Below, piece by piece: positions 48,739 to 57,559 of a DNA stretch of 64,000 nt; position 1 is the stretch's first letter, and the number at the start of each line of letters is the position of its first letter. Source of the stretch: Marivita sp. (lineage in GTDB: Bacteria; Pseudomonadota; Alphaproteobacteria; Rhodobacterales; Rhodobacteraceae). The notes under the pieces are model-generated. The model was not told where the DNA came from and made no database searches. It worked only from the letters and a program-made list of their open reading frames with translations. The stretch covers positions 35,896 to 99,895 of the forward strand of contig NZ_JALEGT010000102.1 in the NCBI RefSeq assembly GCF_022763305.1, read 5' to 3'. The position numbers and the translations under genes were made by a program.

Positions 48739-49689
48739 TCAAGGCGAGACTGCTCGAACGATCTCCCACCCGCGCTCTTCGGGTTCGTCGTCAATCAGTT
48801 CGGTCGGGAAACCCGGTGCGGTGATCGACAGCCCTGTCGCTTCCTCCAGCCGCTCGATCAGCCGATCCGACTGTGCCCGGTCGCCATAGCGCGCCTGCCC
48901 GTCCTTCACGATCTAGATGAGCAGCGGCGACAGTTCCAGCGGCACATTCTTGGCGTCGGCCAAGGACTGGAAGAGGCCGATGTCCTTAAGTACGAGATCC
49001 AGCGTGAAATCCACGTCGCGATTTCCCGACAGGATCAACTGGCTTTCAGTTTCGTGCACAAAGGACGTGCCCGACGACGCCTTGATCGCTTCGTAGGTCG
49101 TGCCAAGGTCGATCCCATGCGCCGCCATCGTTGTCATGGCCTCACAGAGGCTCGCCAGATGGATCGTCGCGAGGTAGTTGGTCATCACCTTGAGCACAGA
49201 CGCGCTGCCCACCTCACCGGTGTGCAAGACGCGCCGGCCCATATAGGTCAGCAGCGGCAGCACAGTTTCAAAGGTCGCCCGGTCACAGCCAGCAAAGATC
49301 GAGATATTGCCGGTTGCCGCCCGATGGCACCCACCCGAAACAGGCGTGTCCGCCGCCCGCCCACCCCGGTCCTGAACCGCCTTGGCCTGCACCTTGATCG
49401 CTTCGGGGTCGGTGGTCGACATCTCGAGCCAGATTTTGCCCGGTCCGATTTCCGGCAGAAGCTGATCCAGCACCGCCTGCGACGCCGCAGGGCTGGGCAG
49501 GCTGGTGATCACCACCTCGCAATCGCGCATGATCTGCGCAGGGCTCGTGCCTGCCTTCGCCCCCTTGGATACCAGAAAGTCGATCCGCTCGGAATCAAGG
49601 TCGAAAACCGTCAGGTCCACCCCGTTGCGTGCCAGCGTTCCCGCCAGCTTGGCCCCAACGGCCCCCAATCCCACAAATCCGACTTTCAT
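48739..49689 (-). pseudogene. Beta-hydroxyacid dehydrogenase (3-hydroxyisobutyrate dehydrogenase family) with an in-frame amber codon
   Basis: The first 258 codons (49689-48916) give a normal N-terminal part: Rossmann motif GFVGLGAVGAKLA, the substrate motif DTPVSGGCHRAATG and the catalytic lysine in SVLKVMTNYLA. The frame is then stopped by TAG at 48913-48915, but the same frame stays open for another 57 codons to TGA at 48739-48741. That piece (KDGQARYGDRAQSDRLIERL, then ATGLSITAPGFPTELIDDEP) has coding character and would bring the protein to about 316 residues, near the family length. It looks like a single nonsense change in a former Glu or Gln codon. Readthrough or sequence error are alternatives. 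Confidence 0.75.
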
Positions 49690-49787
49690 GGCCTTCTCCC
49701 TGCATGCCGTTCGGCGTCAGGGTGATGCTGCCGATCCCAACCTGTCATGGTCAAAACCGACACTTGCCGTCCCGCTTGTCGAAAATT

Positions 49788-51587
49788 CTACTCTGCGGCC
49801 ATGCCGTCGGTGAACTGCAACCGGGCCAGACGGGCATACAGACCGTCTTCGGACACCAGCGCATCATGCGCACCGGAAGCCACGATGCGCCCCTGATCCA
49901 TGACAATGATGCGATCCGCTTTCTTCACGGTCGCCAGGCGATGCGCCACGATGACAGTCGTGCGCCCTTCGGACAGCTCGTCCACCGCGCGCTGCACCGC
50001 ACGTTCGCTTTCGGCATCCAGCGCGCTTGTCGCCTCGTCCAGCAACAGCACCGGCGCATCCCTGAGAATGGCGCGTGCGATGGCGATACGCTGCTTCTGG
50101 CCACCGGACAGCATCACGCCGCGCTCGCCGAGCCAACTGTCATAGCCGTCAGGCAGAGCCGTGATGAAGTCATGCGCTGCAGCCGCTTTGGCCGCGGCCT
50201 CGATCTCGTCATCCGTGGCACCGGGACGGCCAAAGCGGATGTTGTCGCGTGCAGAGGCGGCAAAGATCACCGGATCCTGCGGCACCAATGCAATATGCTT
50301 GCGGAACGCGTCCCGGCTCAGGGCATCAATCCGCATGCCGTCAAGACAGATCGACCCGGAGTCGGGATCATAAAACCGCTGGATCAACTGGATGATCGTC
50401 GTCTTGCCAGCACCGCTGGGTCCCACGACCGCCACGGTTTCGCCGGGCGCGATCCGCAGGTTCACACCGTCCAGCGCCGCAACACCCGGACGGCTGGGAT
50501 AGCTGAAATGCACGTCCTCGAAGGTGATCTCGCCCCGAACGGGTTCCGGCAAGGTCAGAGGTGTTTCGGGATCGTTGACCGTGTCTTCGGCATGGAGCAG
50601 TTCGACAAGGCGTTCAGTCGCGCCCGCAGCGCGCTGCAATTCGCCAAAGATTTCGGACAAGGCCGCAACCGAACCCGCAACCATGACCGAATAGATGACG
50701 AACTGCACCAGTTCACCGGCGCTCATCGTGCCATTGCGCACGTCGGTCGCACCAATCCAGAGAACGCCGACAATTCCCGTAAATACAAGGAAAATCACGA
50801 TGGCCGTCATCTGCGCCCGCGTCCAGATCCGGCGACGGGCTGCATCAAAGCTCTTTTCCGTGACGTCGCCGAAGGCGTTGCGCGAAATCTCCTCGTGGGT
50901 GAAGGCCTGCACCGTCTGCACTGACAGCAGCGCCTCGGACGCATTGCCCGACGAGGCCGCGATCCAGTCCTGGTTCTCGCGGCTGAGTTTGCGCATCTTC
51001 CGGCCCAGCACGAGGATGGGCACCACGACCGCCGGCACGATCAACAGCACCATGCCCGTAAGCTTGGCCGAGGTGAACAGCATCAAGATCATGCCGCCGA
51101 AGAAGATCAGCACGTTGCGCAATGCGATGGAAATGGACGATCCGATAACGCTCAGGATCAAAGTGGTGTCCGTGGTGATGCGGCTCAGAACTTCACCTGT
51201 CATCACCCGCTCGAAGAAGGACGGGCTGAGCCCGATCACGCGACCGAACACCGCCTTGCGGATATCCGCCACGACCCGTTCCCCCAGGCGCGTCACCAGC
51301 GCATAGCGCAGCGCCGTTCCAAGGGCGAGCAGACCGGCAATGCCCAAAGCTGCCGCGAAATAGAGGTCGAGCAGCGCCCCGTCCGATGTGTTGAAATTGT
51401 CCACCACCCGGCGTACCGCCATAGGCAGGATCAGCGAGACGCACGCGGTCGCGCTCAACGCGAACAGGGCCGCGAACATCAAGGTCCGGTATGGGGTGAT
51501 GAACGGCCACAGTGCCGCCAAAGATCCAAGCTTCTTGGATTTCTCGCGTTCGTCGGTCTTTGCCGGTATCGGAGTCGCGTCCGCCAT
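49788..51587 (-). CDS. ABC exporter, fused permease/ATPase (MsbA-like)
   Basis: 599 residues of a half-transporter. It has six membrane helices in the N-terminal half (to about residue 330), then a nucleotide-binding domain with Walker A GPSGAGKT, signature LSGGQKQR, Walker B VLLLDEATSALD and switch His in IVAHRLA. It should work as a homodimer exporting lipids or hydrophobic molecules; the substrate is not evident. It is alone, about 100 bases upstream of the pseudogene's start and 130 bases from the tRNA gene. Confidence 0.93.
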   Translation of the reverse strand: MADATPIPAKTDEREKSKKLGSLAALWPFITPYRTLMFAALFALSATACVSLILPMAVRRVVDNFNTSDGALLDLYFAAALGIAGLLALGTALRYALVTRLGERVVADIRKAVFGRVIGLSPSFFERVMTGEVLSRITTDTTLILSVIGSSISIALRNVLIFFGGMILMLFTSAKLTGMVLLIVPAVVVPILVLGRKMRKLSRENQDWIAASSGNASEALLSVQTVQAFTHEEISRNAFGDVTEKSFDAARRRIWTRAQMTAIVIFLVFTGIVGVLWIGATDVRNGTMSAGELVQFVIYSVMVAGSVAALSEIFGELQRAAGATERLVELLHAEDTVNDPETPLTLPEPVRGEITFEDVHFSYPSRPGVAALDGVNLRIAPGETVAVVGPSGAGKTTIIQLIQRFYDPDSGSICLDGMRIDALSRDAFRKHIALVPQDPVIFAASARDNIRFGRPGATDDEIEAAAKAAAAHDFITALPDGYDSWLGERGVMLSGGQKQRIAIARAILRDAPVLLLDEATSALDAESERAVQRAVDELSEGRTTVIVAHRLATVKKADRIIVMDQGRIVASGAHDALVSEDGLYARLARLQFTDGMAAE

Positions 51588-51721
51588 CAGGTTCCCATTT
51601 TTTGCTGCACTCGCTTAAACCTTGGGCAGCCCGCAATGGTCAAGCCGAACGCACCGCAAATGCCGATTTGCCGCGCCAAAGGCAAACGTTTTGCGAAAAC
51701 CGGGATTTGAGGATCAAGCTT

Positions 51722-51795
51722 TGGAGCGGGCGACGGGAATCGAACCCGTATCATCAGCTTGGAAGGCTGAGGTCTTACCATTACACAACGCCCGC
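51722..51795 (-). tRNA. tRNA-Gly (UCC)
   Basis: A complete cloverleaf: acceptor GCGGGCG / CGCCCGC, D arm with TAATGGTAAGA, anticodon loop CTTCCAA (anticodon UCC, reading GGA/GGG), T arm GGGTTCGATTCCC, discriminator T and encoded CCA (51722-51724). 74 bases with CCA. Confidence 0.96.
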
Positions 51796-51807
51796 TCAGC
51801 GTCCTTG

Positions 51808-51836
51808 GACCTATGGTATGGCTGGTGCGCCGTCAA
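51808..51836 (-). promoter_or_regulatory. Candidate promoter of the tRNA-Gly gene
   Basis: TTGACG (51831-51836 on the minus strand) lies at a -35 position with 17 bases to TAGGTC (51808-51813), a poor -10. Transcription would start about six bases before the mature tRNA. Confidence 0.35.
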
Positions 51837-51956
51837 GTCTTCGCAGGCCAGCCCGAGTCGGAAATTCCGCAGACCACGTCCGACCGCATGTGTCTGGCGT
51901 TTCACAGCACAACGCGCCAAGAGACACCGGCACGCACATGTTGAACGGAGGGCCCG

Positions 51957-52718
51957 TTGAAGTTTTCAGCAAATCTGGGGTTTCTGTGGACCGACTGTCC
52001 GCTTCCCGACGCCATCCGCGCGGCCAGGGCCGCCGGGTTCGATGCGGTCGAATGCCATTGGCCCTATGACACGCCCGCCAACGCCGTGACCGCCGCGCTG
52101 GCCGAAACCGGGCTGCCGATGCTGGGCTTGAACACGATCCGCGGCAAGCCCGGCGAATTCGGCCTTTCCGCCCTGCCCGACCGTGTGCCCGAGGCGCGCG
52201 CCGCCATTGATCAGGCCATCGCGTATGCCACGGCCACCAAAACAGGCGCGATCCATGTCATGGCGGGCAATGCCTCTGGCACGGCAGCGCGCGCGACCTT
52301 CCTCGACAATCTGCGCTATGCCCGCGCGGCCTGTCCCGATGACATCCTGTTGCTGGTCGAACCGCTCAACCGTCACGATGCGCCGGACTATTTCCTGCGC
52401 AGCACCGATCAGGCCGCCGATCTGCTGGCCGACCTCGACCTGCCCGGTGTGAAGATCATGTTCGACTGCTACCATGTTGCCAGAACCGAAGGCGATGTCG
52501 TCACACGCCTCGAAGCGCTGCTGCCGCTCATCGGGCATATCCAGTTCGCAGCCGTTCCCGATCGGGGCATCCCCGATCAGGGCGAGATCTGGTATCCCTT
52601 CGTCTTTGAACGGATTTCCGCCCTCGGCTGGACCCGTCCCCTGGGGGCTGAATACCGCCCTGGCGCGGATACCGATCAAAGCCTGGGGTGGCTGCACGCC
52701 GCACGGTCGAATGGGTGA
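51957..52718 (+). CDS. Hydroxypyruvate isomerase-like TIM-barrel protein
   Basis: 253 residues of the xylose-isomerase-type TIM barrel. Family patterns are FSANLGFLWTDCPLPDAI, GFDAVECHWPYD, LLVEPLNRHDAPDYFL (metal Glu in VEPLN) and CYHVARTEGDV (metal His). This matches the Hyi group, which interconverts hydroxypyruvate and tartronate semialdehyde. The start is TTG at 51957 with CGGAGGG six bases upstream. The pseudogenised beta-hydroxyacid dehydrogenase 2 kb away belongs to a family that includes tartronate-semialdehyde reductase, so a link in glyoxylate use is possible. The stop abuts the stop of the convergent racemase-like gene. Confidence 0.88.
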   Translation: MKFSANLGFLWTDCPLPDAIRAARAAGFDAVECHWPYDTPANAVTAALAETGLPMLGLNTIRGKPGEFGLSALPDRVPEARAAIDQAIAYATATKTGAIHVMAGNASGTAARATFLDNLRYARAACPDDILLLVEPLNRHDAPDYFLRSTDQAADLLADLDLPGVKIMFDCYHVARTEGDVVTRLEALLPLIGHIQFAAVPDRGIPDQGEIWYPFVFERISALGWTRPLGAEYRPGADTDQSLGWLHAARSNG

Positions 52719-53456
52719 TCAGGCGTAGTCAAACACCCGGCCGACACGCGCCCCTTGAGCCGAGAACCCGGCCAGTCGACCAAGATGCCACGCCAGAACC
52801 TGGTTGCTGGACAGTGCGAGTCGGCCCAGAGCGTCCTCGATCTCGTCGATCACGTCAAGGGCACGCAGATTGGTGCAGGACAGGAAAACGGCATCGCAGT
52901 CGGCACTTCGCCCCACCTCGATCGCGGCATCGCGGATGGACGCTCCGGAAATCCGCACCACCCGTTCTTCCAATGGCTCATCGAAACTGCCGAAGGCCGT
53001 GACGGCAATCCCCTCCGCGGCCAGCGCCTCGATCAGGCGCGCGCTGACCGAGGCGACATAGGGGCTCACCAAACCGATCCGGGTGAGTCGGCCGAGACGA
53101 CAGGCGGCCACAAGCGACGTGAGCGGATCGGACACATGCGGGGTGGCAGCACCCGTCTTGACCAGATCAGCCACACGGGTGGTCCCGATGGCGGCACTGG
53201 CCGAGGTGCATCCATAACCCACCGCTGCCAGATCCGCGCCAAGCGGCAGCAACCGCGCTGCAGCCGTAAGATTGTCCTCCATCGCGCAAAGCGTGTCGAG
53301 CGACACCGTCGCCCCGGACGGCACACGCGAGACCAGAAGTTCCACCTCGGAAGGCAGCAACCTGCGGAAATCGCGCTCGATCGTTTCATCGCTCTGCAAG
53401 GCGATCAGGCCGATCTGGGTCGGGCGGTGCGGGTCAAGCGTGTAGGGAAGCGCCAT
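52719..53456 (-). CDS. Asp/Glu racemase / maleate cis-trans isomerase family protein (EutA-like)
   Basis: 245 residues of the two-domain Asp/Glu racemase fold. The cysteine pair is C83 (VGYGCTSASA) and C194 (FLSCTNLRA), the arrangement of maleate isomerase and arylmalonate decarboxylase relatives. Similar proteins called EutA occur in ectoine-use clusters. It starts on the stop of the M24 gene (TGATG) and is the last gene of a three-gene operon. The exact reaction is unknown. Confidence 0.82.
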   Translation of the reverse strand: MALPYTLDPHRPTQIGLIALQSDETIERDFRRLLPSEVELLVSRVPSGATVSLDTLCAMEDNLTAAARLLPLGADLAAVGYGCTSASAAIGTTRVADLVKTGAATPHVSDPLTSLVAACRLGRLTRIGLVSPYVASVSARLIEALAAEGIAVTAFGSFDEPLEERVVRISGASIRDAAIEVGRSADCDAVFLSCTNLRALDVIDEIEDALGRLALSSNQVLAWHLGRLAGFSAQGARVGRVFDYA

Positions 53457-54616
53457 CAGATCACTCTTATGTCTGGGGATTGCGGGTCAGACAGAAACTC
53501 CGCGCCGCCGTCACGGATCACGATGTTTTCTTCATGCACGAGGAGCCTGCCATCGCGCACCGTCACCGACGGCTCAAGCGTGAGCACCATGCCCGCCGCC
53601 AGAACCGTGTGATCTTGCGGGATGATCGACGGGCCTTCGGTCAGTTGCATACCCAGCCCATGCCCAAGACGCCCGGCCTCCATCACATCGCCCGAGGGAT
53701 TGACCACCCCGTTCATCGCGTGAAAGAGATCCGAGATTGTCGCGCCGGGTCTGGCAAGCTCGGCCGCTGTCCGCGTTGCATCGATCACCCTTGCATGAGC
53801 AGAGGCCACGTCGTCTGTCGGAACGCCGAGGCTGAAATTCCGGTCAAAGTCGCAGAAATAGCCGTCCCAGACCAAACCCGTGTCCAGCATCAGGACATCA
53901 CCTTGCGACACAGGCTCATCGGTTGCGGGAGAGATCACATCGGCATAACCCGACGCCCCTGCCGCTCCGGCCAGGTACGGCACCCAATCCGCCCCTTCCT
54001 GAAGGCACAGCATCTGGAACCGGCGGATCACCTCTGACAGCGGCATCCCCGACGTGATGGTTTGCGGAACCCGGTCGAAAGCGCGGTTGGCGACCCCGGC
54101 CGCGTGGCGAATCTTTTCGATTTCGCGCTCGGACTTGATCAGGCGCAGCCGGCGGGTGATGCCCCCATCTCCGACCAGTACGCGCGGCAAGAGAGCCATT
54201 TCAAGCCGCCTCAGATCCGCCAGCGGCAGGCGCACATGGCTTTCGATGTGATCAGCAATTCCGATCCGACCGCCAACAGGCACACATTCGGCCAGCGCGT
54301 CGGTCAAGAGACTGATCCCGTCATCCGTATAGTCCGGCGCGGCCCACGTGCGGACGTCCGTGACCCAGCTTTGCCGCATCAGATGCGCTCCGATGGACGG
54401 GATCACCGCAATCGGCGCGCCATTTGCAGGCAGAACAAGAAACCAGGGCCGCGTCGGGCTTTCCCAGAACCGCGTCAGGAACCCGGTGTAGTACCGGATC
54501 TCCGGCTCCGTGGTCAGTAGAAGCGCCGACAGTTCGTGCTCGGCCATAAGAGCTTGTGCGGCTTTTGTCCGTGCCTCGAATTCCGACACCGGAAAGCCAC
54601 GCGACGGCGCCGTCAT
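53456..54616 (-). CDS. M24-family (Xaa-Pro peptidase-like) hydrolase
   Basis: 386 residues with a creatinase-type N-terminal domain and the pita-bread C-terminal domain. The metal ligands are visible: the two Asp in MLDTGLVWDGYFCDFDR, His in LGHGLGMQ, Glu in LTLEPSV and Glu in VHEENIVI. The group includes prolidases, creatinase and the ectoine hydrolase DoeA/EutD. The start at 54616 overlaps the upstream gene's stop by four bases. With its neighbours it suggests opening of an amide or cyclic amidine bond before PLP chemistry. Confidence 0.88.
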   Translation of the reverse strand: MTAPSRGFPVSEFEARTKAAQALMAEHELSALLLTTEPEIRYYTGFLTRFWESPTRPWFLVLPANGAPIAVIPSIGAHLMRQSWVTDVRTWAAPDYTDDGISLLTDALAECVPVGGRIGIADHIESHVRLPLADLRRLEMALLPRVLVGDGGITRRLRLIKSEREIEKIRHAAGVANRAFDRVPQTITSGMPLSEVIRRFQMLCLQEGADWVPYLAGAAGASGYADVISPATDEPVSQGDVLMLDTGLVWDGYFCDFDRNFSLGVPTDDVASAHARVIDATRTAAELARPGATISDLFHAMNGVVNPSGDVMEAGRLGHGLGMQLTEGPSIIPQDHTVLAAGMVLTLEPSVTVRDGRLLVHEENIVIRDGGAEFLSDPQSPDIRVI

Positions 54617-55647
54617 GCGGCCTGCTCACTCAGGATCACGAGCACCCGGGCATCCTCTGTCAGACCCAGAGCGTCCCGCGCGGCCAACAGACCCGCTACT
54701 CCGGCGCCGCCCGAAGGTGTTGTGGGATAGCCTGCCTTGGCGCAGGTCTCGCTGCCTGTCTTGCCTTCCTCTTCGGTGATGAGCACAAAAGCATCCGCAT
54801 CCCGGGCCAGCCCCTTCAGCGCAATCAGCGACGGCTCCTTGCAATCAAGACGCCCCATGGCGGATTCCGGCCCTTGCGTGACTTGTGCCGAGCCTGCCTT
54901 GATCGACGCATACAGCGCCGGGGCGACTTCGGGTTCGACCACGATGATCCGGGGTGCATCCGCCCAGGCGACCCGCGCATAGGCGGCGCAGGCCGTCGCC
55001 AACCCACCGACCCCCGCCTGCAGAAAGATGTGGGTAGGTGCTTCGGGCATCTGCGCCACCGCTTCCTGCATCAGCACCAGATAGCCTTCCATCAATGTGT
55101 GCGGCCGGTCGACATATCCCGGCCAGGAGCTGTCCGACAGCAAGGCCCAGCCATGCTCTTCCGCCGCCGCAGCGGCACCTGCCATTGCCTCTTCGTAGAT
55201 GGACCCATGCCGCACGACCTCCGCTCCAAAGCTGCGCAACCGGTCTGCAAAGCCTTCGGGCACAGTATCCGCCAGATACACAACCGCTCGCGCTCCAAAC
55301 GCCAGTGCACCCGCCGCAACAGAGAGGCCGTGATTGCCTGCGCTCGCGGTGACATAGGTGCGCCCTGCCGAGGCACCCGCTTCGGCATCCCGCGCGATCA
55401 CATAGGCCGCACCAAGCGCCTTGAAGCTGCCCAGCCCCATGCGATTGCGTTCATCCTTGACGTGAACCTTGGCCACCTGCGCGGCCTTTGCGAGGGCGGG
55501 CACATCTTCAAGCGGCGTGACAGACGCGGCCGGACAGCGCGTGAGCAGAGCGACCGGAAGGTCGGCGTCGACGCTGGGAAAAGGAATTTCGGCCAGCGTG
55601 GACACCACGGCCTGCGCCATTGAGGGAGTTTTGAGTAGGAGTTCCAT
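54613..55647 (-). CDS. PLP-dependent ammonia-lyase (diaminopropionate ammonia-lyase-like)
   Basis: 344 residues of fold-type II PLP enzyme. The PLP lysine is K76 in RMGLGSFKALGAAYV, followed by the SAGNHG phosphate-contacting loop (TASAGNHGLS) and a GVGG phosphate-binding loop (LQAGVGGLA). The wording follows DpaL (2,3-diaminopropionate ammonia-lyase) and related EutB-type enzymes more than threonine dehydratase. No good ribosome-binding site is seen before the ATG at 55647; starts at 55683 or 55617 are possible. First gene of the DpaL-like/M24/racemase operon. Confidence 0.85.
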   Translation of the reverse strand: MELLLKTPSMAQAVVSTLAEIPFPSVDADLPVALLTRCPAASVTPLEDVPALAKAAQVAKVHVKDERNRMGLGSFKALGAAYVIARDAEAGASAGRTYVTASAGNHGLSVAAGALAFGARAVVYLADTVPEGFADRLRSFGAEVVRHGSIYEEAMAGAAAAAEEHGWALLSDSSWPGYVDRPHTLMEGYLVLMQEAVAQMPEAPTHIFLQAGVGGLATACAAYARVAWADAPRIIVVEPEVAPALYASIKAGSAQVTQGPESAMGRLDCKEPSLIALKGLARDADAFVLITEEEGKTGSETCAKAGYPTTPSGGAGVAGLLAARDALGLTEDARVLVILSEQAA

Positions 55648-55783
55648 GCACCCATCGTGGCAGACCGCAGCCTGCTCTGGCACGTCAAGGCCGACACCCG
55701 CAGGGCGTCAAACGACCATCTGTTTGCCCTGTCCCGCCTTCGGCTTTAGCCTGCACAAAAATCAACCACAGGCTCTGACCGTC

Positions 55784-57436
55784 ATGTCCCGTTCCAACAC
55801 CACGATCCGCGCTGCCGACCATCTCGTTGACCTGCTTGTCGCCCAAGGGACACGCGCCGCCTTCGGTGTTCCCGGTGAAAGCTATCTGCCGGTGCTTGAT
55901 GCGTTTCACGGGCGCGAGACGGACATTCGCTTCGTGACCTGTCGACAGGAGGGCGGTGCTGCGATGGCCGCCGAGGCATATGGCAAACTCACGGGTCGGC
56001 CCGGCATCTGCTTTGCCACACGGGGGCCCGGTGCCACCAATGCCAGCGCGGGGGTGCATGTCGCCTTTCAGGATTCGACACCGATGATCCTGTTTCTTGG
56101 ACAGGTCGCGCGCGACATGATGGACCGCGAGGCCTTTCAGGAAATCGACTACCGCCGCATGTTCGGGCAGATGGCCAAGTGGGTGGCGCAGATCGACGAT
56201 GCGTCCAGATTGCAGGAATATGTCAGCCGTGCGTTCCGGACGGCGATGTCGGGGCGGCCGGGGCCGGTGGTCCTCGCCCTGCCCGAGGACATGCTCTACG
56301 ACGAAATCGCCCGTCCGACACCACCCGCGCGGATCGAGGCCCCGCGGTTCCTGCCATCGGACGCCGAGATGGAGGCGCTCAAGGCGCGCATCGCGCAGGC
56401 CGCGCGTCCGCTTGTGTTGGCGGGCGGAGGTGGCTGGACCGAGGCGGGCATCGCAGCCCTCCGGCGTTTTGCGGAAACGCAAGGTCTGCCCGTTGCGGTT
56501 TCCCTGCGGTGTCAGGGACTTATGGACAACCGCCATCCGAATTACGTCGGTCATTACGGCGTCGGCACCCCCCCATACCTGAAGGAGATCATGGCCGACA
56601 CGGACCTGCTCATCGCCGTCGGGCCGCGTCTTGGAGAAATGACCACCGCAGGGTACACGATCCTGACACCGCCCGTGCCCGAGCAATCGCTGGTCCATAT
56701 CTACCCGGATCCCGAGGAAATCGGACGGGTGTTCGAACCCGAGATCGCGCTTGTTGCGGATACCGTAACGTGGTGTACGGCTGCGGCGGGCTGGGATCCC
56801 ATCGCCCCGGACCGTTTTGCGAACCGGACGACTGACCTGCGCCAACAGTACGTTTCGTTCCGCGACCCGTCTTCGGTCGCCGAGGACTGGCTGGCCGGCT
56901 GTTTCGCGCATTTGGCCGACGTGCTGCCCGAGGACGCAATCGTCTGCAACGGCGCGGGCAATTACGCCGGGTGGCTGCATCGCTTCTACAGCTACCGCGC
57001 GCCGGGGTCGCAGCTTGCTCCGACATCCGGTTCGATGGGGTACGGTCTGCCTGCCGCGATCGGCGCAGCGATCTGCGCGCCGGACCGCGAGGTGGTTGCC
57101 GTTGCGGGTGACGGGTGTTTCATGATGACCTGTCAGGAGATGGCGACAGCCGTTCATCACGGCCTGAACCTGACGGTCATTGTCATCGACAACGCCCGCT
57201 ACGGCACGATCCGCGCCCATCAGGAACGGGAATACCCGAACCGGATCTCGGGCACGGAATTGACCAATCCGGATTTCAGCGATTTTGCGCGGTCCTTCGG
57301 CGCGTTCGCGATCAAGGCCCAGGATCAGGCCAGCTTCGTGGCCGCCCTTGCCGAGGCGCGGGCGCGGACAGGCGTCAAGCTGATCGAGGTGAAAGCCGAT
57401 CCCGACATGCTGTCGCCCGGAAAGCGTCTGACCTAG
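55784..57436 (+). CDS. Thiamine-diphosphate-dependent enzyme (acetolactate synthase large-subunit-like)
   Basis: 550 residues with three domains. The N-terminal Pyr domain has FGVPGESYLPVLDAF and the catalytic Glu E56 in CRQEGGAAMAAEAYG. The central domain has no clear FAD site by eye. The C-terminal PP domain carries the ThDP/Mg motif AGDGCFMM ... VIVIDN. This is the family of acetolactate synthase, glyoxylate carboligase, sulfoacetaldehyde acetyltransferase and oxalyl-CoA-type decarboxylases; there is no small subunit gene nearby. The start at 55784 opens with conserved sequence. It is divergent from the PLP operon across 136 bases. Confidence 0.88.
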   Translation: MSRSNTTIRAADHLVDLLVAQGTRAAFGVPGESYLPVLDAFHGRETDIRFVTCRQEGGAAMAAEAYGKLTGRPGICFATRGPGATNASAGVHVAFQDSTPMILFLGQVARDMMDREAFQEIDYRRMFGQMAKWVAQIDDASRLQEYVSRAFRTAMSGRPGPVVLALPEDMLYDEIARPTPPARIEAPRFLPSDAEMEALKARIAQAARPLVLAGGGGWTEAGIAALRRFAETQGLPVAVSLRCQGLMDNRHPNYVGHYGVGTPPYLKEIMADTDLLIAVGPRLGEMTTAGYTILTPPVPEQSLVHIYPDPEEIGRVFEPEIALVADTVTWCTAAAGWDPIAPDRFANRTTDLRQQYVSFRDPSSVAEDWLAGCFAHLADVLPEDAIVCNGAGNYAGWLHRFYSYRAPGSQLAPTSGSMGYGLPAAIGAAICAPDREVVAVAGDGCFMMTCQEMATAVHHGLNLTVIVIDNARYGTIRAHQEREYPNRISGTELTNPDFSDFARSFGAFAIKAQDQASFVAALAEARARTGVKLIEVKADPDMLSPGKRLT

Positions 57437-57559
57437 TCGGACGAGGCGGATCGGCGGAGGCCATCCTCAGTCGCGCGGCGGGGGCGGAACATCCCGCTCG
57501 CTTGATCGGAACGTTCTGGCAGCAGAGGCGGTTAGCCTGTCATCGAAAGGACAGGCTGA

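Noticed and set aside
48913..48915. Amber codon read as a 22nd amino acid
   Set aside because: Selenocysteine uses TGA, and nothing supports pyrrolysine; a nonsense mutation or sequence error is simpler.
52719..55647. Naming the operon as the ectoine cluster eutABD
   Set aside because: The PLP enzyme looks closer to DpaL, and eutC, eutE and an ectoine transporter are missing from the window.
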